Origin: Pleurodeles waltl
Taxonomy: Eukaryota; Chordata; Amphibia; Caudata; Salamandridae
Assembly: GCF_031143425.1 (NCBI RefSeq)
Contig: NC_090451.1
Span: 663,366,575 to 663,430,574, forward strand
Direction of reading: 5' to 3'
Length of the DNA stretch: 64,000 bases
Positions 1 through 11,564 of the stretch are shown here, one piece after another; the first letter of the stretch is position 1; every line of letters begins with the position of its first letter. Position numbers and translations under genes: made by a program. The notes beneath the pieces are model-generated. The model was not told where the DNA came from. It saw nothing but the letters and a program-made list of their open reading frames with translations, and made no database searches.

Positions 1-211
1 TCATTTTGTAGTGTTTTCATTAAGTTACTGTGTGTATTGGTACAAATACTTTACACCTAGCACTCTGAAGTTAAGCCTACTGCTCTGCCAGGCTACCAAA
101 GAGGTAAGCAGGGGTTAGCTGAGGGTGATTTTCTTTTACCCTGACTAGAATGTGGGTCCTTGTTTGAACATGGGGTAACCTGACTGTCAACCAAAGACCC
201 CATTTCTAACA
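1..211. repeat. 3' part of an interspersed repeat ending in CTAACA
   Basis: The segment ends TTTCTAACA, whose complement TGTTAGAAATGGGG resembles the termini of the TG...CA elements at 2511-4417 and 39632-41245. The text pattern (trinucleotide-poor, pyrimidine-rich, no ORF) fits a non-coding interspersed repeat that enters from outside the window. Class is not known: the TG...CA ends could be an LTR or a short-TIR transposon. Only the right end is visible. Confidence 0.45.
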
Positions 212-532
212 CCAGCACTTTTTTATTTTTAGAGGGAGAGTACCTTCACTTCTCAAGAAAAACATAATACTTTTAATTGGAGAATACCTGCACTTCTCAG
301 AAATAAGCAGGTACTCTACTACAGAGTACCTGCACTTCTATTTTTCCATTTCAAGAACTGGAAATCACTAGCATCTTGTGTCATTGATGTCCTGGCTGGG
401 AGTAAGTGTCAAAGGTTGGGGGGGCGGCTTCAAAGTCAGTGTGTGAAGGATCACACAGTGGCTAGTTTTACCCTTTTACAAAAACCTGGCTGACCAAAAT
501 AGTAAGTTGGCAATCATGTGTTTGATTGCATT
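212..532. repeat. Unclassified sequence with repeated GAGTACCTGCACTTCT motif and a hairpin
   Basis: Three related copies of GAGTACCTGCACTTCT start near 236, 280 and 323. The second and third copies flank a perfect 11-bp inverted repeat (307-317 and 323-333, GCAGGTACTCT with a 6-nt loop). No coding potential is seen. It may be part of the repeat that follows, but I cannot set a boundary. Confidence 0.35.
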
Positions 533-905
533 TCTTAAACAAGCATATGCAATGCAATGGGCTGGCATTTCCTCGAGTTAGCGCTATTAGCGTTGTAAAT
601 TATTAAATGGACTTTTCTTCCCACTTAAAATGAAAATCAAAAGTAAAACAGTTGAAATAAGCTAGCCGATTCAAAACACCATTGCGCCATGAGCGCGAAG
701 GAGAGACACAAAAAAAAAGTTTGCTCGCAGGCAAATGTATCAGCACTTGTGCAATTATCCATGTAACAGGGTCAGTCTGCAAGGCGGTAACCAAACCGCC
801 CCAAGCACCCAATGATAACAAAGGATTTTTGAAAGGCATGGCCATTAACGAGTGAAAGTGATGGGCGTGCAGTGGGTGTGGTTAGAAGCCCATAATTGTT
901 ACAAC
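533..905. repeat. Interspersed repeat family X, copy 1
   Basis: This stretch shares long blocks with 14395-14690 (same strand) and 45610-45835 (opposite strand). Shared landmarks are GTTGTAAATT.TTAA.TGGACTTTTCTT, a GCGCCATGAGCGCGAA block and the core ATCCATGTAACAGGGTC. It starts with AACAAGCATATGCAATGCAA, also present at about 2265. It has no ORF and no clear pol III A or B box, so whether it is a SINE, an LTR or a DNA-element remnant remains open. Confidence 0.6.
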
Positions 906-2262
906 AGGTCAAAGTGCTTGCGTGCTCAACCTAAAAAGGAACATTGAACATAACTGCAATGTTTAAGTATGCCTAGGTGCCATTTAAACAATGCCAATTT
1001 TATAAAATAAAAGAACGTAAAAGTTATTTTAATTCTATAGACCCAATTATTATTATTTATTTATTTTTGGCAGCGGGGGTGGCAGTACGGGCAAAGTTGA
1101 CTTGAAGAGTATCAGTTTTAGGGAGCAGCAAGGAGGTACTGTTGGTATGATGGTTTGTGGTTAGGTCATTAATATATTGTCTAATGTTGTCAAACATCTT
1201 TAAGATGTTGTAAATGGTGGTGCATTACTCCATTAAATCTCTATGGAGCAGCTCAAAAGTGTGATTTGGTGTTTGAAGGCTGTAAAACGTATTTTGCATC
1301 TGTTTGAAAGCTTTGCTGATGAGGTTGTTACTGACTACATGTGAAGAGCTTCCTTCGGGAAATGAAGCAGCTTTAAAATTCATCTTTTCTGCCTTCTGAT
1401 GTTAGTTTGTTTGTGCATCCTGGTGCAGAGGTAATGGCTGTATTGTGTGAAAAGATGACAACAGGATAGCACCACACCCACAAAGATATGTCGCTGCTGC
1501 TGTCAGACCTCCTCCATCACAGTTCAGGTTGCCTAGTGTCTTTAACACCCACCACTACACCATAGTGCAAGGGTGTCTGAGTGATGTCCAGCATAGACTT
1601 TTGCATCAGAAGGGTACCCTTACAATACAAAATGTTATGCTTAGACATAGGTTACAGCTTTTCTATCTTTGCACCTGTGGTGCAGTATACAGCATGCATA
1701 CAAAGTTAGAAAAGTTTTGGGAAAAAAACAATTTTTATCAAACATTATGCCTGCTTCGCGGAAGCACATTTTGGGCACCAAGCCCTGTCCACTATATTTA
1801 GTAGAAGGACTTTGTGTCAAGAACCTTGAAAGGTTACATGGGATGCGCTTAAAGCAATATTGTGGAAAGTGCTACTTTTCAGTAGTTTAGGGTTACTTTC
1901 CAGCACAAAGCAAGTAAATCCCAGTTCAATACTTTGCGCCTGCTACCCTCACTTTTTGTGACACTTTACTGCTCCAAAGCCTTGATAAATCTGGTCCTGG
2001 TTTTAGCAAAAGCACTGATGTTATGTTTTGATCAGGGTTCTGAAGCGGCCTCAATGATGATTTTTGCACTACATAAAAGCAATTAATATTAACCCACTCT
2101 ACAAATTAGTTTTAAACTTCACCAGCTGTGAACCTCATGTGTCTCTTTAACATGTAAATGGAAAATAGGACTCAGAAATTACACAACGTGAAAACATTTT
2201 AAAACAACTGGGAACTTACACTGGCTAGGACATTTTATACATGCACTCTCCACTGATACTAA
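906..2262. other. Gene-free stretch
   Basis: AT-rich sequence with only short ORFs (longest about 90 codons). None shows a recognisable domain. No splice-flanked exon, RNA gene or repeat boundary could be supported here. Confidence 0.4.
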
Positions 2263-2510
2263 GTAAACAAGCATTTGCAATGCAATGGGTCTCCTGTTTT
2301 CTTGAGAAACAGCACTAGCAAAGCCAATAGATCTTAGATAATTAGGACCTATTGGCTTTGCTATTGCTTGTGGTTTTTAGGCAAGGGTTGATTAAGTGAT
2401 TTTCCCAGGATTGCAGGAGGTTCCTTGTGCTGGATTTGATCTTTATTCACCAGTTTCAGTCGGCCGTTAGACTGTGGCATGAGATAAATATATACGTACA
2501 TTTATACATA
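2263..2510. repeat. Fragment of an interspersed repeat (AACAAGCATTTGCAATGCAA type)
   Basis: It begins with AACAAGCATTTGCAATGCAA, closely matching 533-555, and continues with GCACTAGCAAAGCC, which is found again near 17507. The rest is unassigned AT-rich sequence running up to element A. Confidence 0.35.
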
Positions 2511-4417
2511 TGTAAGGAAATGGCTCTCTGAGGACAGAAACAAAAGCCTGCTCTGGGTGGAAGTGCTTAACACCTCCCCCCCTGCAGGAACTGTAACACC
2601 TAGCAGTGAGCCTCAAAGGCTCAGGCTTCGTGTTACAGTGCCCCAGGGCATTCCAGCTAGTGGAGATGCCTGCCCCCTGGACACGGCCCCCACTTTTGAC
2701 GGCAAGTCCAGGGGAGATAATGAGAAAAACTAGGAGGAGTCACCCACCAGTCAGGACAGCCCCTAAGGTGCCCTGAGCTGAGGTGACCCCTGCCTTTAGA
2801 AATCCTCCATCTTGGTTTTGGAGGATTCTCCCAATAGGAATAGGGATGTGCCCCCCTCCCCTTAGGGAGGAGGCACAAAGAGGGTGTAGCCACCCTCAAG
2901 GACAGTAGCCATTGGCTACTGCCCTCCCAGACCTAAACACACCTCTAAATTCAGTATTAGGTGGCTCCCCAGATCCCAGGAAATCAGATTCCTGAAACCT
3001 TAACAAGAAGAAGGACTGCTGACCTGAAGCCCTGCAGAGAAGATGGAGACGACAACTGCTTTGGCCCCAGCCCTACCGGCCAGTCTCCCAACTTCGAAGA
3101 AAACTGCAACAGCGACGCATCCAACAGGGACCAGCGACCTCTGAAGCCTCAGGGGACTTCCCTGCACCCAAGGACCAAGAAACTCCAGTGAACAGCGGCT
3201 CTGTTAAAAAAACTCAACTTCTTTGCAACAAAGAAGCAACTTTAAAGACTTCATGTTTCCCGCCAGAAGCGTGAGACTTTCCACTCTGCACCCGACGCCC
3301 CCGGCTCGACCTGCAGAAAACCAACACTTCAGGGAGGACTCCCCGGCGACTGCGAGCCCGTGAGTAACCAGAGGCGACCCCCCTCAGCCCCCACAGCGAC
3401 ACCTGCAGAGAGAATCCAGAGGCTCCCCCTGACCGCAACTGCCTGTAACAAGGGACCCGACGCCTGGAACCAACACTGCACCCGCAGCCCCCAGGACCTG
3501 GAGGAACCGAACTCAAGTGCAGGAGCGACCCCCAGGCGACCCTCTGCCTAGCCCAGGTGGTGGCTGCCCCAAGGAGCCCCTCCTGTGCCTGCCTGCATCA
3601 TTGAAGTGACCCCCGGGTCCCTCCATTACTTCCTATCTAAAACCCGACACCTGTTGGCACACTGCACCCGGCCGCCCCTGAGCCGCTGAGGGTGTACTTT
3701 CTGTGCCTTCTTGTGTCCCCCCTGGTGCCCTACAAAACCCCCCTGGTCTGCCCCCGAGGATGTGGGTACTTACCTGCTGGCAGACTGGAACAGGGGCACC
3801 CCTGTTCCCCATTGAAGCCTAGGTGTTTTGGGCACCTCTTTGACCTCTGCACCTGACCGGCCCTGAGCTGCTGGTGTGGTAACTTTGGGGTTGCCTTGAA
3901 CCCCCAACGGTGGGCTAACTATGCCCCAACTTTGAGACTTGTAAGTGTTTTACTTACCTTCAAACCTAACCTTTACTGACCTCCCCCAGGAACCGTTGAT
4001 TTTTGCACTGTGTCCACTTTAAAAATAGCTTATTGCCATTTTTACAAAGACTGTAAGTGATATTGCTTTTATTCAAAGTTCCTAAAGTATCTAAGTGAAG
4101 TACCTTACATTTAAAGTATTACTTGTAAATCTTGAACCTGTGGTTCTTAAAATAAACTAAGAAACTATATTTTTCAATATAAAAACCTATTGGCCTGGAA
4201 TAAGTCTTTGAGTGTGTGTTCCTCATTTATTGCCTGTGTGTGTACAACAAAGGCTTAACACTACCCTCTGATAAGCCTACTGCTCGACCAAACAACCACA
4301 AAATAGAACATTAGAATTATCTCTTTTTGCCACTATCTTACCTCTAAGGGGAACCCTTGGACTCTGTGCACACTATTTCTTACTTTGAAATAGTATGTAC
4401 AGAGCCAACTTCCTACA
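2511..4417. mobile_element. Element A: 1.9-kb non-coding repeat with TG...CA ends
   Basis: The element starts TGTAAGGAAATGGCTCT and ends AGAGCCAACTTCCTACA, so the ends are imperfect inverted repeats (the complement of the right end is TGTAGGAAGTTGGCTCT). A second copy lies at 18165-19469 plus 25826-25889, lacking about 390 bp that correspond to 3555-3945 here. There is no long ORF with known domains. An AATAAA-like stretch occurs near 4150. The flanks ACATA and ATATA might be a degenerate 5-bp target duplication. Either an LTR-like or a short-TIR element is possible. This copy provides the empty-site reference for DIRS-1. Confidence 0.65.
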
Positions 4418-4507
4418 ATATATATATATGTTCAAATCCCCTCTGTAACTTAATTGTGAAGATGTGTTAAAGTATACATTTGCAAACATATATATATATA
4501 TTTGTAA

Positions 4508-4520
4508 ATAAATGCATACT
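4508..4520. repeat. Left target-site duplication of the L1
   Basis: ATAAATGCATACT sits immediately beside the LINE's poly(A) (read as T on the plus strand) and matches 13395-13407 at 12 of 13 positions. Confidence 0.85.
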
Positions 4521-4750
4521 TTTTTTTTTAATAACTCTGTTTTTATTGATGAACATGATCAACAATAAAAAAACAGTACAGTGCTGGTTATCGCAAGACA
4601 TGGTAGTATCGTTATATTACAGTGCCAGAGGGCCACATTTACATAAATCCAAGCCAAGAGATGAAGGCAACCACTGTGACTGAAGTTCCAGCCGGGCCCC
4701 TCACCCTCGCTAAAGATCCACCTGAGACCAGTCATTACACAGATTGTATA

Positions 4751-4775
4751 CAGGGAGTGCAGAATTATTAGGCAA
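4751..4775 (+). repeat. Left outer terminal inverted repeat of the Tc1 element
   Basis: Perfectly complementary to 6287-6311. The inner repeat at 4931-4950 shares its AATTATTAGGCAA core. Confidence 0.9.
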
Positions 4776-4968
4776 ATGAGTATTTTGACCACATCATCCT
4801 CTTTATGCATGTTGTCTTACTCCAAGCTGTATAAGCTTGAAAGCCTACTACCAATTAAGCATATTAGGTGATGTGCATCTCTGTAATGAGAAGGGGTGTG
4901 GTCTAATGACATCAACACCCTATATCAGGTGTGCATAATTATTAGGCAACTTCCTTTCCTTTGGCAAA

Positions 4969-5984
4969 ATGGGTCAAAAGAAGGACTTGACAGGCTCAGA
5001 AAAGTCAAAAATAGTGAGATATCTTGCAGAGGGATGCAGCACTCTTAAAATTGCAAAGCTTCTGAAGCGTGATCATCGAACAATCAAGCGTTTCATTCAA
5101 AATAGTCAACAGGGTCGCAAGAAGCGTGTGGAAAAACCAAGGCGCAAAATAACTGCCCATGAACTGAGAAAAGTCAAGCGTGCAGCTGCCACGATGCCAC
5201 TTGCCACCAGTTTGGCCATATTTCAGAGCTGCAACATCACTGGAGTGCCCAAAAGCACAAGGTGTGCAATACTCAGAGACATGGCCAAGGTAAGAAAGGC
5301 TGAAAGACGACCACCACTGAACAAGACACACAAGCTGAAACGTCAAGACTGGGCCAAGAAATATCTCAAGACTGATTTTCTAAGGCTTTATGGACTGATG
5401 AAATGAGAGTGAGTCTTGATGGGCCAGATGGATGGGCCCGTGGCTGGATTGGTAAAGGGCAGAGAGCTCCAGTCCGACTCAGGCGCCAGCAAGGTGGAGG
5501 TGGAGTACTGGTTTGGGCTGGTATCATCAAAGATGAGCTTGTGGGGCCTTTTCGGGTTGAGGATGGAGTCAAGCTCAACTCCCAGTCCTACTGCCAGTTC
5601 CTGGTAGACACCTTCTTCAAGCAGTGGTACAGGAAGAAGTCTTCATCCTTCAAGAAAAACATGATTTTCATGCAGGACAATGCTCCATCACACGCGTCCA
5701 AGTACTCCACAGCGTGGCTGGCAAGAAAGGGTATAAAAGAAGGAAATCTAATGACATGGCCTCCTTGTTCACCTGATCTGAACCCCATTGAGAACCTGTG
5801 GTCTATCATCAAATGTGAGATTTACAAGGAGGGAAAACAGTACACCTCTCTGAACAGTGTCTGGGAGGCTGTGGTTGCTGCTGCACGCAATGTTGATGGT
5901 GAACAGATCAAAACACTGACAGAATCCATGGATGGCAGGCTTTTGAGTGTCCTTGCAAAGAAAGGTGGCTATATTGGTCACTGA
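4969..5984 (+). pseudogene. Tc1/mariner DD37E transposase, one frameshift
   Basis: The cut-and-paste transposase would bind the element's end repeats and catalyse excision and TA-targeted insertion in the nucleus. The first frame (4969-5406, 145 residues) holds the N-terminal helix-turn-helix DNA-binding region (LAEGCSTLKIAKLLKRD) and a basic linker with GRKKR. The second frame (open to 5984) holds the catalytic core. The first Asp is the TDE codon triplet at 5397-5399, the second Asp is in MQDNAPSH (5676-5678), and the Glu is in NPIENLW (5790-5792), with 37 residues between the last two. The frame moves from phase 1 to phase 0 between about 5346 and 5391, as expected for loss of one base. 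The ORF start is the ATG in GGCAAAATGGGTCAA. No full-length transposase can be made from this copy without frameshifting. Confidence 0.93.
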
Positions 5985-6286
5985 TTTGATTTTGTTTTGT
6001 TTTTGAATGTCAGAAATGTATATTTGTGAATGTTGAGATGTTATATTGGTTTCACTGGTAATAATAAATAATTGAAATGGGTATATATTTGTTTTTGTTA
6101 AGTTGCCTAATAATTATGCACAGTAATAGTCACCTGCACACACAGATATCCCCCTAACATAGCTAAAACTAAAAACAAACTAAAAACTACTTCCAAAAAT
6201 ATTCAGCTTTGATATTATTGAGTTTTTTGGGTTCATTGAGAACATGGTTGTTGTTCAATAATAAAATTAATCCTCAAAAATACAAC

Positions 6287-6311
6287 TTGCCTAATAATTC
6301 TGCACTCCCTG
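6287..6311 (-). repeat. Right outer terminal inverted repeat of the Tc1 element
   Basis: Reverse complement of 4751-4775 and followed directly by the TA target dinucleotide. The inner partner is at 6102-6121. Confidence 0.9.
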
Positions 6312-8094
6312 TACAGTACAAACATGTCCTCACCACAGTTGTCCGTCAAATATCCAATTGGTTCAAGGCGTACTTACACCCCCCCCCTCATCCTCCGTGC
6401 TCCCTGCAGAATTTGGGTCCTCCACTCCAACGAACCATTCCAACAATGCGCCCCAGGCCACTACATCTGTTAAAGCCCCCTCATCCCTGCGTGTCAGGCG
6501 CATATGCTGTTCTTCCGCAGCACCCCATTCCATTAAGTCTCGCAACCAACAGGGGATTGAAGGACTCTGGGCACGCATCCAAACAATAGTTACCCTGCGC
6601 CTGGCCAACACCAACGGCAACTGTGCAAGCTTGTATGGGATACTCCGGCCCCGTGGTTTCTTCACTACCCCCAAGAGACATATCAGTGGCGTTGCCTCCA
6701 TACCCAATCCTGTGTCCTCCTCAACTCTCCCTACCGCTTCCGCCCAGAATTTAAATACCACCCTACAGGTCCAAGCCAAATGTAGGAAGGAAGCACCAAA
6801 AGCACCACACCTAGGACACCCCGCCCTGCGTCCCGGGTCAATTCTGTTTAGTCGGCTAGGTGTGAGATATGCCCTGTGCACGAAGTTGAAATGCAACAAC
6901 TTGACTCTATTATTACACAACACTGTACGCACCAGTGATAACGCCAGATCCCAATCAGCGTCCTCCATACATTCCCCCAATTCACGCTCCCACTGCCTAT
7001 GTGCCACACTCATCCCGTTCGGGAGATCATCCCGAAGGGCTTTGTAGAACCGGATGATCAGGTGTGTACTCTCACCCCAATTAATCAGTCCATTCAGCAC
7101 CGTTGAGGCCTGCAGGGCCATTGGAAAACAACACCAAATCTCACGAGCCACACTCTTCATTTTTGCATGTTGTAAAAACTGACCAGGACCCAGACAGAAT
7201 GTGTTCTGAGCTTCATTAAAGGAAATGAACTCTCCGTTAGGGTATAGATCTCCAACCACTTCACAGCCTCCCGACCTCCAGCCCTCCATGGACATCAGAT
7301 TTTCCATTTACCTGAAGGGTGCCACATCTCATATCCTCAACTCTCTGTCAAACGGGGCCTGTCGGAGGACAGTCTTAATGGCCTGCTCCCAAATCCAGGC
7401 TGTGGTCTTGACCAGATAGGGAACAACCAACTCAGACCGACCACCCGCCATCAATAGATGCGCCAACTTCCTTCCGCCCAGCAGTTCTGCAAACAATCTC
7501 ATTTCCCAATTGTCCGTCATCCACTTTGCAGCGTGCTGCAGGTGTGCCGCAAAGTAATAATGTCTGATGTTGGGGATCACCAACTTTACCCCCTCGAGAT
7601 CCCTATGCAATACAGGCAGCGCCACCCTACTACGTTGACTGGCCCAGACTACAGAGATCAGCAAACTATCCAGACGGGGAAAAAGCTGAGCGGACAGTGG
7701 AGACGGAGTTCTGAACCAGGTACAGGCACAGCGGCAGGAACACTATTTTTGCCACTGCAGCCCTACCCATTACAAAAAGAGGTAATCTGTTCCAGAACGA
7801 GACCGAACACTCCAGGCCAGCAACCACACGTTCTACATTATGCTTTTCATGCGCCGCCTCCGTATGAGTGACCCACAGGCCAAGATACTGGAAACTCTCA
7901 ACCTCCCACCTGAGTTCTACACTCGGCAAATGATCATGTGGTACACCTTAAAGGGACCCCAAAGGAAACAGGAGCGTCTTTTTCCTATTTACCTTAAGAC
8001 CCAAGACTACTCCGAATTCACCCAACATCCGTAGCAACAAGGGCACAGAAGCACAGTGGCCCATATTTATACAGTTTGCGTCAAAAATGTTACC

Positions 8095-8157
8095 GCCGGC
8101 TAACGCCATTCCTATGCGCCATCTGGGCGCCTTATTTAAGGAATGACGTTAGCCGGC
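8095..8157. repeat. Subterminal hairpin 1 of the MITE-like element
   Basis: The 19-nt arms GCCGGCTAACGCCATTCCT (8095-8113) and 8139-8157 are complementary with one mismatch. The 25-nt loop contains another small GGCGC palindrome. Confidence 0.75.
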
Positions 8158-8349
8158 GCTGCAGACTGGTCAGAGTAAAAAAAAATGACTCAAACCAGGC
8201 GGCGTAGGGGAAAATGGTTGTTGTGCGTCAAAAAATGGTGCATAGTTGAGGCAAAAATCATGCCTCAAACCGGACTTGCGCCATTTTTTGATGCACAACC
8301 CCCATTGAAAGGACTGCTGTCTTAGCAAAGACAGGAGTCATGCCCCCTT

Positions 8350-8401
8350 GCCCAATGGCAATGCCCAGGGGACTTCTGTCCCCTGGGCATGGTCATTGGG
8401 C
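8350..8401. repeat. Central hairpin 2 of the MITE-like element
   Basis: A 52-nt near-perfect inverted repeat: arms of about 23 nt (GCCCAATGGCAATGCCCAGG... against its complement with two mismatches) around a 5-6 nt loop. It would fold as a stable foldback if transcribed. Confidence 0.75.
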
Positions 8402-8887
8402 ACAGTGGCATGTAGGGAGGCCCAAATTAGGCCCTCATATGCCACTTAAAAAAAAATAAAAAAATACTTACCTCAACTTACCTGTACTTACCTGGGATGG
8501 GTCCCCCCATCCATGGGTGTCCTCCAGGGGTGGGCGAGGGTGGCAGGGGGTGTCCCTGGGGGCAGGGAAGGGCACCTCTGGACTCCTTCCATGGTCAGAG
8601 ACCATGGAAGTGAGCCCACAGGTCCCTTAACGCCTGCCCTAAACCAGGCGTTCAAAAACGGCGCACATCAGGCTGTGCGCCATTTTTTAAGGCCCGCCCC
8701 CTCCTGTGCGTCAAAATGACGCAGGAGTATAAAAAAGGCGCACAGGCCTTAAAGTCACTTTTTGGGCAGGAACGCCTACCTTGCATGTCATTAACGCAAG
8801 GCAGTTTCCCGCATCCAAAAAATGATGCACACGGAGGAATTTTTACGTCGGTGGGCTCGGAAGTCAAAGTTTAAATATGGTGCACGG

Positions 8888-8934
8888 TTTGCGCCGAATG
8901 TGCATCAAAATTTTTGATGCACATTCGGCACAAA
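8888..8934. repeat. Subterminal hairpin 3 of the MITE-like element
   Basis: Arms of 23 nt (TTTGCGCCGAATGTGCATC...) are complementary with one C/T difference and essentially no loop (a single T at 8911). Confidence 0.75.
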
Positions 8935-11564
8935 CAGAGCATAAATATGCCCCAAGGTTCCCGAAGATATACCAGTGCATCATCTGCATATAGGGACACA
9001 ATGTGGGTAGTCTGCCCCACCCGAATACCACAGGGTCCAAGCTCCTCTCAGAACCAGAACGCCAGCGGTTCTACCGCTAGGGCAAAAAGAAGTGGCGAGA
9101 GGGAGCATCCCTGTCTGGTACCCCTGCCGATCTCCCAGGAGTCGGATAGCTCACCACCCACCTGAACCCGCACAGAGGGGACAGTATACAGTAACCTCAC
9201 CCACACACAAAAACCTGTGCCAAACCCCATACCGTGCAACACCTCTAAGAGATAGTCCCATTCAATAGTGTCAAAGGCCTTCTCTGGGTCCAATGACACT
9301 AGTGCCATCTCATCCTCCTCACCCTCAGTTTCATGCAGAACATATGCCAGGCGACGCAAATTATAGGTCGTGCTGCACCCAGGAATAAACCTGCATTGAT
9401 TCTCATGGACCAAACTCCGAATCACCCCACGATGCTGAGTAGCCGAGATCTCACACAATATCTTTACATCGCCATTCAGCATGGTAAATGGGCGACTGGA
9501 AAAGGGGTCCCCGGGATCCCCCTCCGTAGGCTTAAACATCAAGCCTCCTTGAACACTGCCAGGAGCCTCTCCCGCAGGAGTAGGGACAACGGCTGGTACA
9601 ACTCAACCAGAAAACCATCGCCCTCTGGAACTCTAGATTTGGTCATCGCAGTGATTGCCTCACTCACTTCCTCTCACTCACTTCCTCCACAGTAAGAGCA
9701 GCCTCCAAAACATCCCTACTCTCTTGCTTCAAAGGCAGGAGCCGCATCCGCCACATCCACCAACTCTCGACATCCTCTGTAGGTACTCCATCAACACACA
9801 AAGGATGTCCGTACGTTTGGTGATCATCTCACCACTCTCATTCCTAATGTGCACATTGGGAGGCGCCTCCACCTCCCGGTTCAGAATCCACGCCAACAGC
9901 TTAACAGATTTGTCCCCCTTCTTATGTAAACATTGACTATATGACCGGAGTGTGACCCTACTCAGCGTGTCCCAACAGCTATTAACCTCCTTGTACAACC
10001 TGAGTTCCTCCCTTTCAACTATTCTCATATTTGGTGATTGGTGCTACAGAGCCCCTAACTTTACCTCCAAACTTGTGAGTTCCTGCTCCATTTTTTCTGC
10101 ATACCCCACATGTAGTACCTATGCAGACCCCCTGCAAGACCGCATTCAGAGCCTCCCACTGAATACCCCTAGATGTCATTGTGCTCCAGTTCAAGTCCAT
10201 ATAGTCTTTAATGGCCTCTCCCACCTTGACTCAACACACCACGTCAGCCAGGAACTCACAGTCATGCGCAAGGTACGTACTGATCAAGCCGCATCAGCCA
10301 CCCCACTGCAGCCGCCTAAGCAGTGGTGCATGATCAGACAATTGTGTGACATCCAAGACCTGTGTGCTACTTAGTCCACCCAAAAGAAACCGATCCAGTC
10401 AACTATAAGAGTTATGTGTTTTGGAGTGGCATGTATACTCCCTACCCTCTGGATACAGCTCCCTCCATCCATCACATAATTCTAAATTACTCATAGCTTC
10501 CATTAGGGATTTCACCATCAAGGGTTTAGTACCCAGCCTCGTGGGAGATGGTCCATTTCCCCATTCAGTATAAAGTTATAATCTCCAGTTCACACAATAG
10601 GCCCATCCACGCCCTCCCTCAAGATCTCTGGTATTCTGTCATAAAAGGAATCTTCATCTGTGTTGGGCGCATTAGTGTTAAGGATAATGATGGGGGATCC
10701 ATCCAACATGCCCTCCACGAGAACGTACCTACCCTCGACATCTACTTCACTCTACATGTGGGTGAACGGGACCCCCGGGCCACCCATATGGTTATGCCCC
10801 TAGCATAGGAGGAGTATAAGAACATCTGACCCCGCCACTTTTTGGATAATTTCTGTGCTTCCTCCTCAGTCATGTGTGTTTCCTGAAGACAGGCGATATA
10901 AACCTTATATCTCTGCAAAAAAGGAATGTACCCTGTAGCGTGTGGTATACCTCTTCAACCCATGGACATTCCATGTCAACATGTTATCTGTCGACCCATA
11001 CCGGTAGTTAGTCTCCATCCCACCCCCTGGATCTCCTCCCCATAGCCGGGAGAGGACAAGGAAAGTACACTTGGCCCATCTCGCCCACACACCCGCACTG
11101 CTGAAGCAAACTTCAAATGTTGATAAACTTCACCAACCAAACACCCCATACTTCCAACCCCCACCCCAGATAAACAGCAAACCAAGCACAGCAAACCATA
11201 CTATATATCCCTGCTATGGATGCTGTCAGGACAACAGTCTAATCCCAAACTACCCAAATAAGAAGTCCTACCACAACCGTGGAGTGACCACCCCTCATCC
11301 CGGCTCCAGCAAACAAAGGCCCAAATACCAACCCACCTTAGATTGATATTATCATAGATCCCCCCAATGTCAAATACATTCCATAGTTCAAATTATGCCC
11401 CACCAGTACCTTACTTTTAGGTCAGCAGTACCCCTCCTCACGAAGAGAGTGCTCTCACTTTGACACCAGCCCCCATATAGAGTGCACAGCTGTAATTTAT
11501 AGGCGTAAGTAACATATTCAGTCCTGAGCAGGGAACCTCTCTGCTCCCCGCTCCAGCTCCACAT

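Larger units (their letters stand above)
4751..6311 (+). mobile_element. Tc1/mariner transposon, DD37E type, with IR/DR ends
   Basis: The 1561-bp element is flanked by TA on both sides (4749-4750 and 6312-6313), the standard Tc1 target duplication. Its ends are 25-bp perfect inverted repeats starting CAGGGAGTGCAGAATTATTA (4751-4775 and 6287-6311). A second inner pair of the same TAATTATTAGGCAA motif lies at 4931-4950 and 6102-6121, giving two transposase-binding repeats per end (IR/DR layout). It encodes one transposase frame on the plus strand, broken by a frameshift. It is inserted in the 3' UTR of the minus-strand L1 and is therefore younger than that LINE. The intact ends, the near-open frame and the family's known wide vertebrate spread suggest recent arrival. 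Confidence 0.95.
8057..8954. mobile_element. MITE-like non-autonomous element with three hairpins
   Basis: About 0.9 kb of non-coding sequence interrupts the LINE's RT frame just after YADD. The ends TGGCCCATATTTAT and (complement of the right end) TGGGGCATATTTAT form a short inverted repeat. Three strong hairpins lie inside: 8095-8113/8139-8157, 8350-8401 and 8888-8934. Removing it rejoins LREP with SVPLLLRMLGEF in frame, so it is a clean insertion. No target duplication could be fixed with confidence. No transposase is encoded, so the superfamily is unknown. Confidence 0.7.
6363..10982 (-). pseudogene. L1/Tx1-type LINE ORF2 (endonuclease-reverse transcriptase), decayed
   Basis: The original protein nicks target DNA and reverse-transcribes the LINE RNA. 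Pieces in order on the minus strand are as follows. The endonuclease start LTWNVHGLKR lies at 10982 and downward. A linker fragment with LYKEVNSCWDTLSR and KLLAWILNREVEAPPNV is at 10028-9729. The RT core (9542-9048) has FIPGCSTTYNLRRL, DPEKAFDTIEWDYL and GTRQGCSLSPLLFALAVE. The YADD box is at 8979-8990. A post-RT segment (YLGLWVTHTEAAHEKH) runs 7929-7666, and further frames continue to a C-terminal segment (7307-6363) with a CPRCG...HLAWTC zinc-knuckle-like motif typical of L1 ORF2. Several frameshifts break it, and the MITE-like element sits 25 bp past YADD. The CR1/L2 clade is less likely because of the C-terminal Cys motif and the ORF1 type. Confidence 0.88.

Noticed and set aside
1529..1890. 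Short plus-strand ORFs (73-90 codons)
   Set aside because: No domain, no splice context and composition no different from the surroundings.
6358..7047. 229-codon plus-strand ORF
   Set aside because: It is the antisense shadow of the LINE ORF2 C-terminal region.
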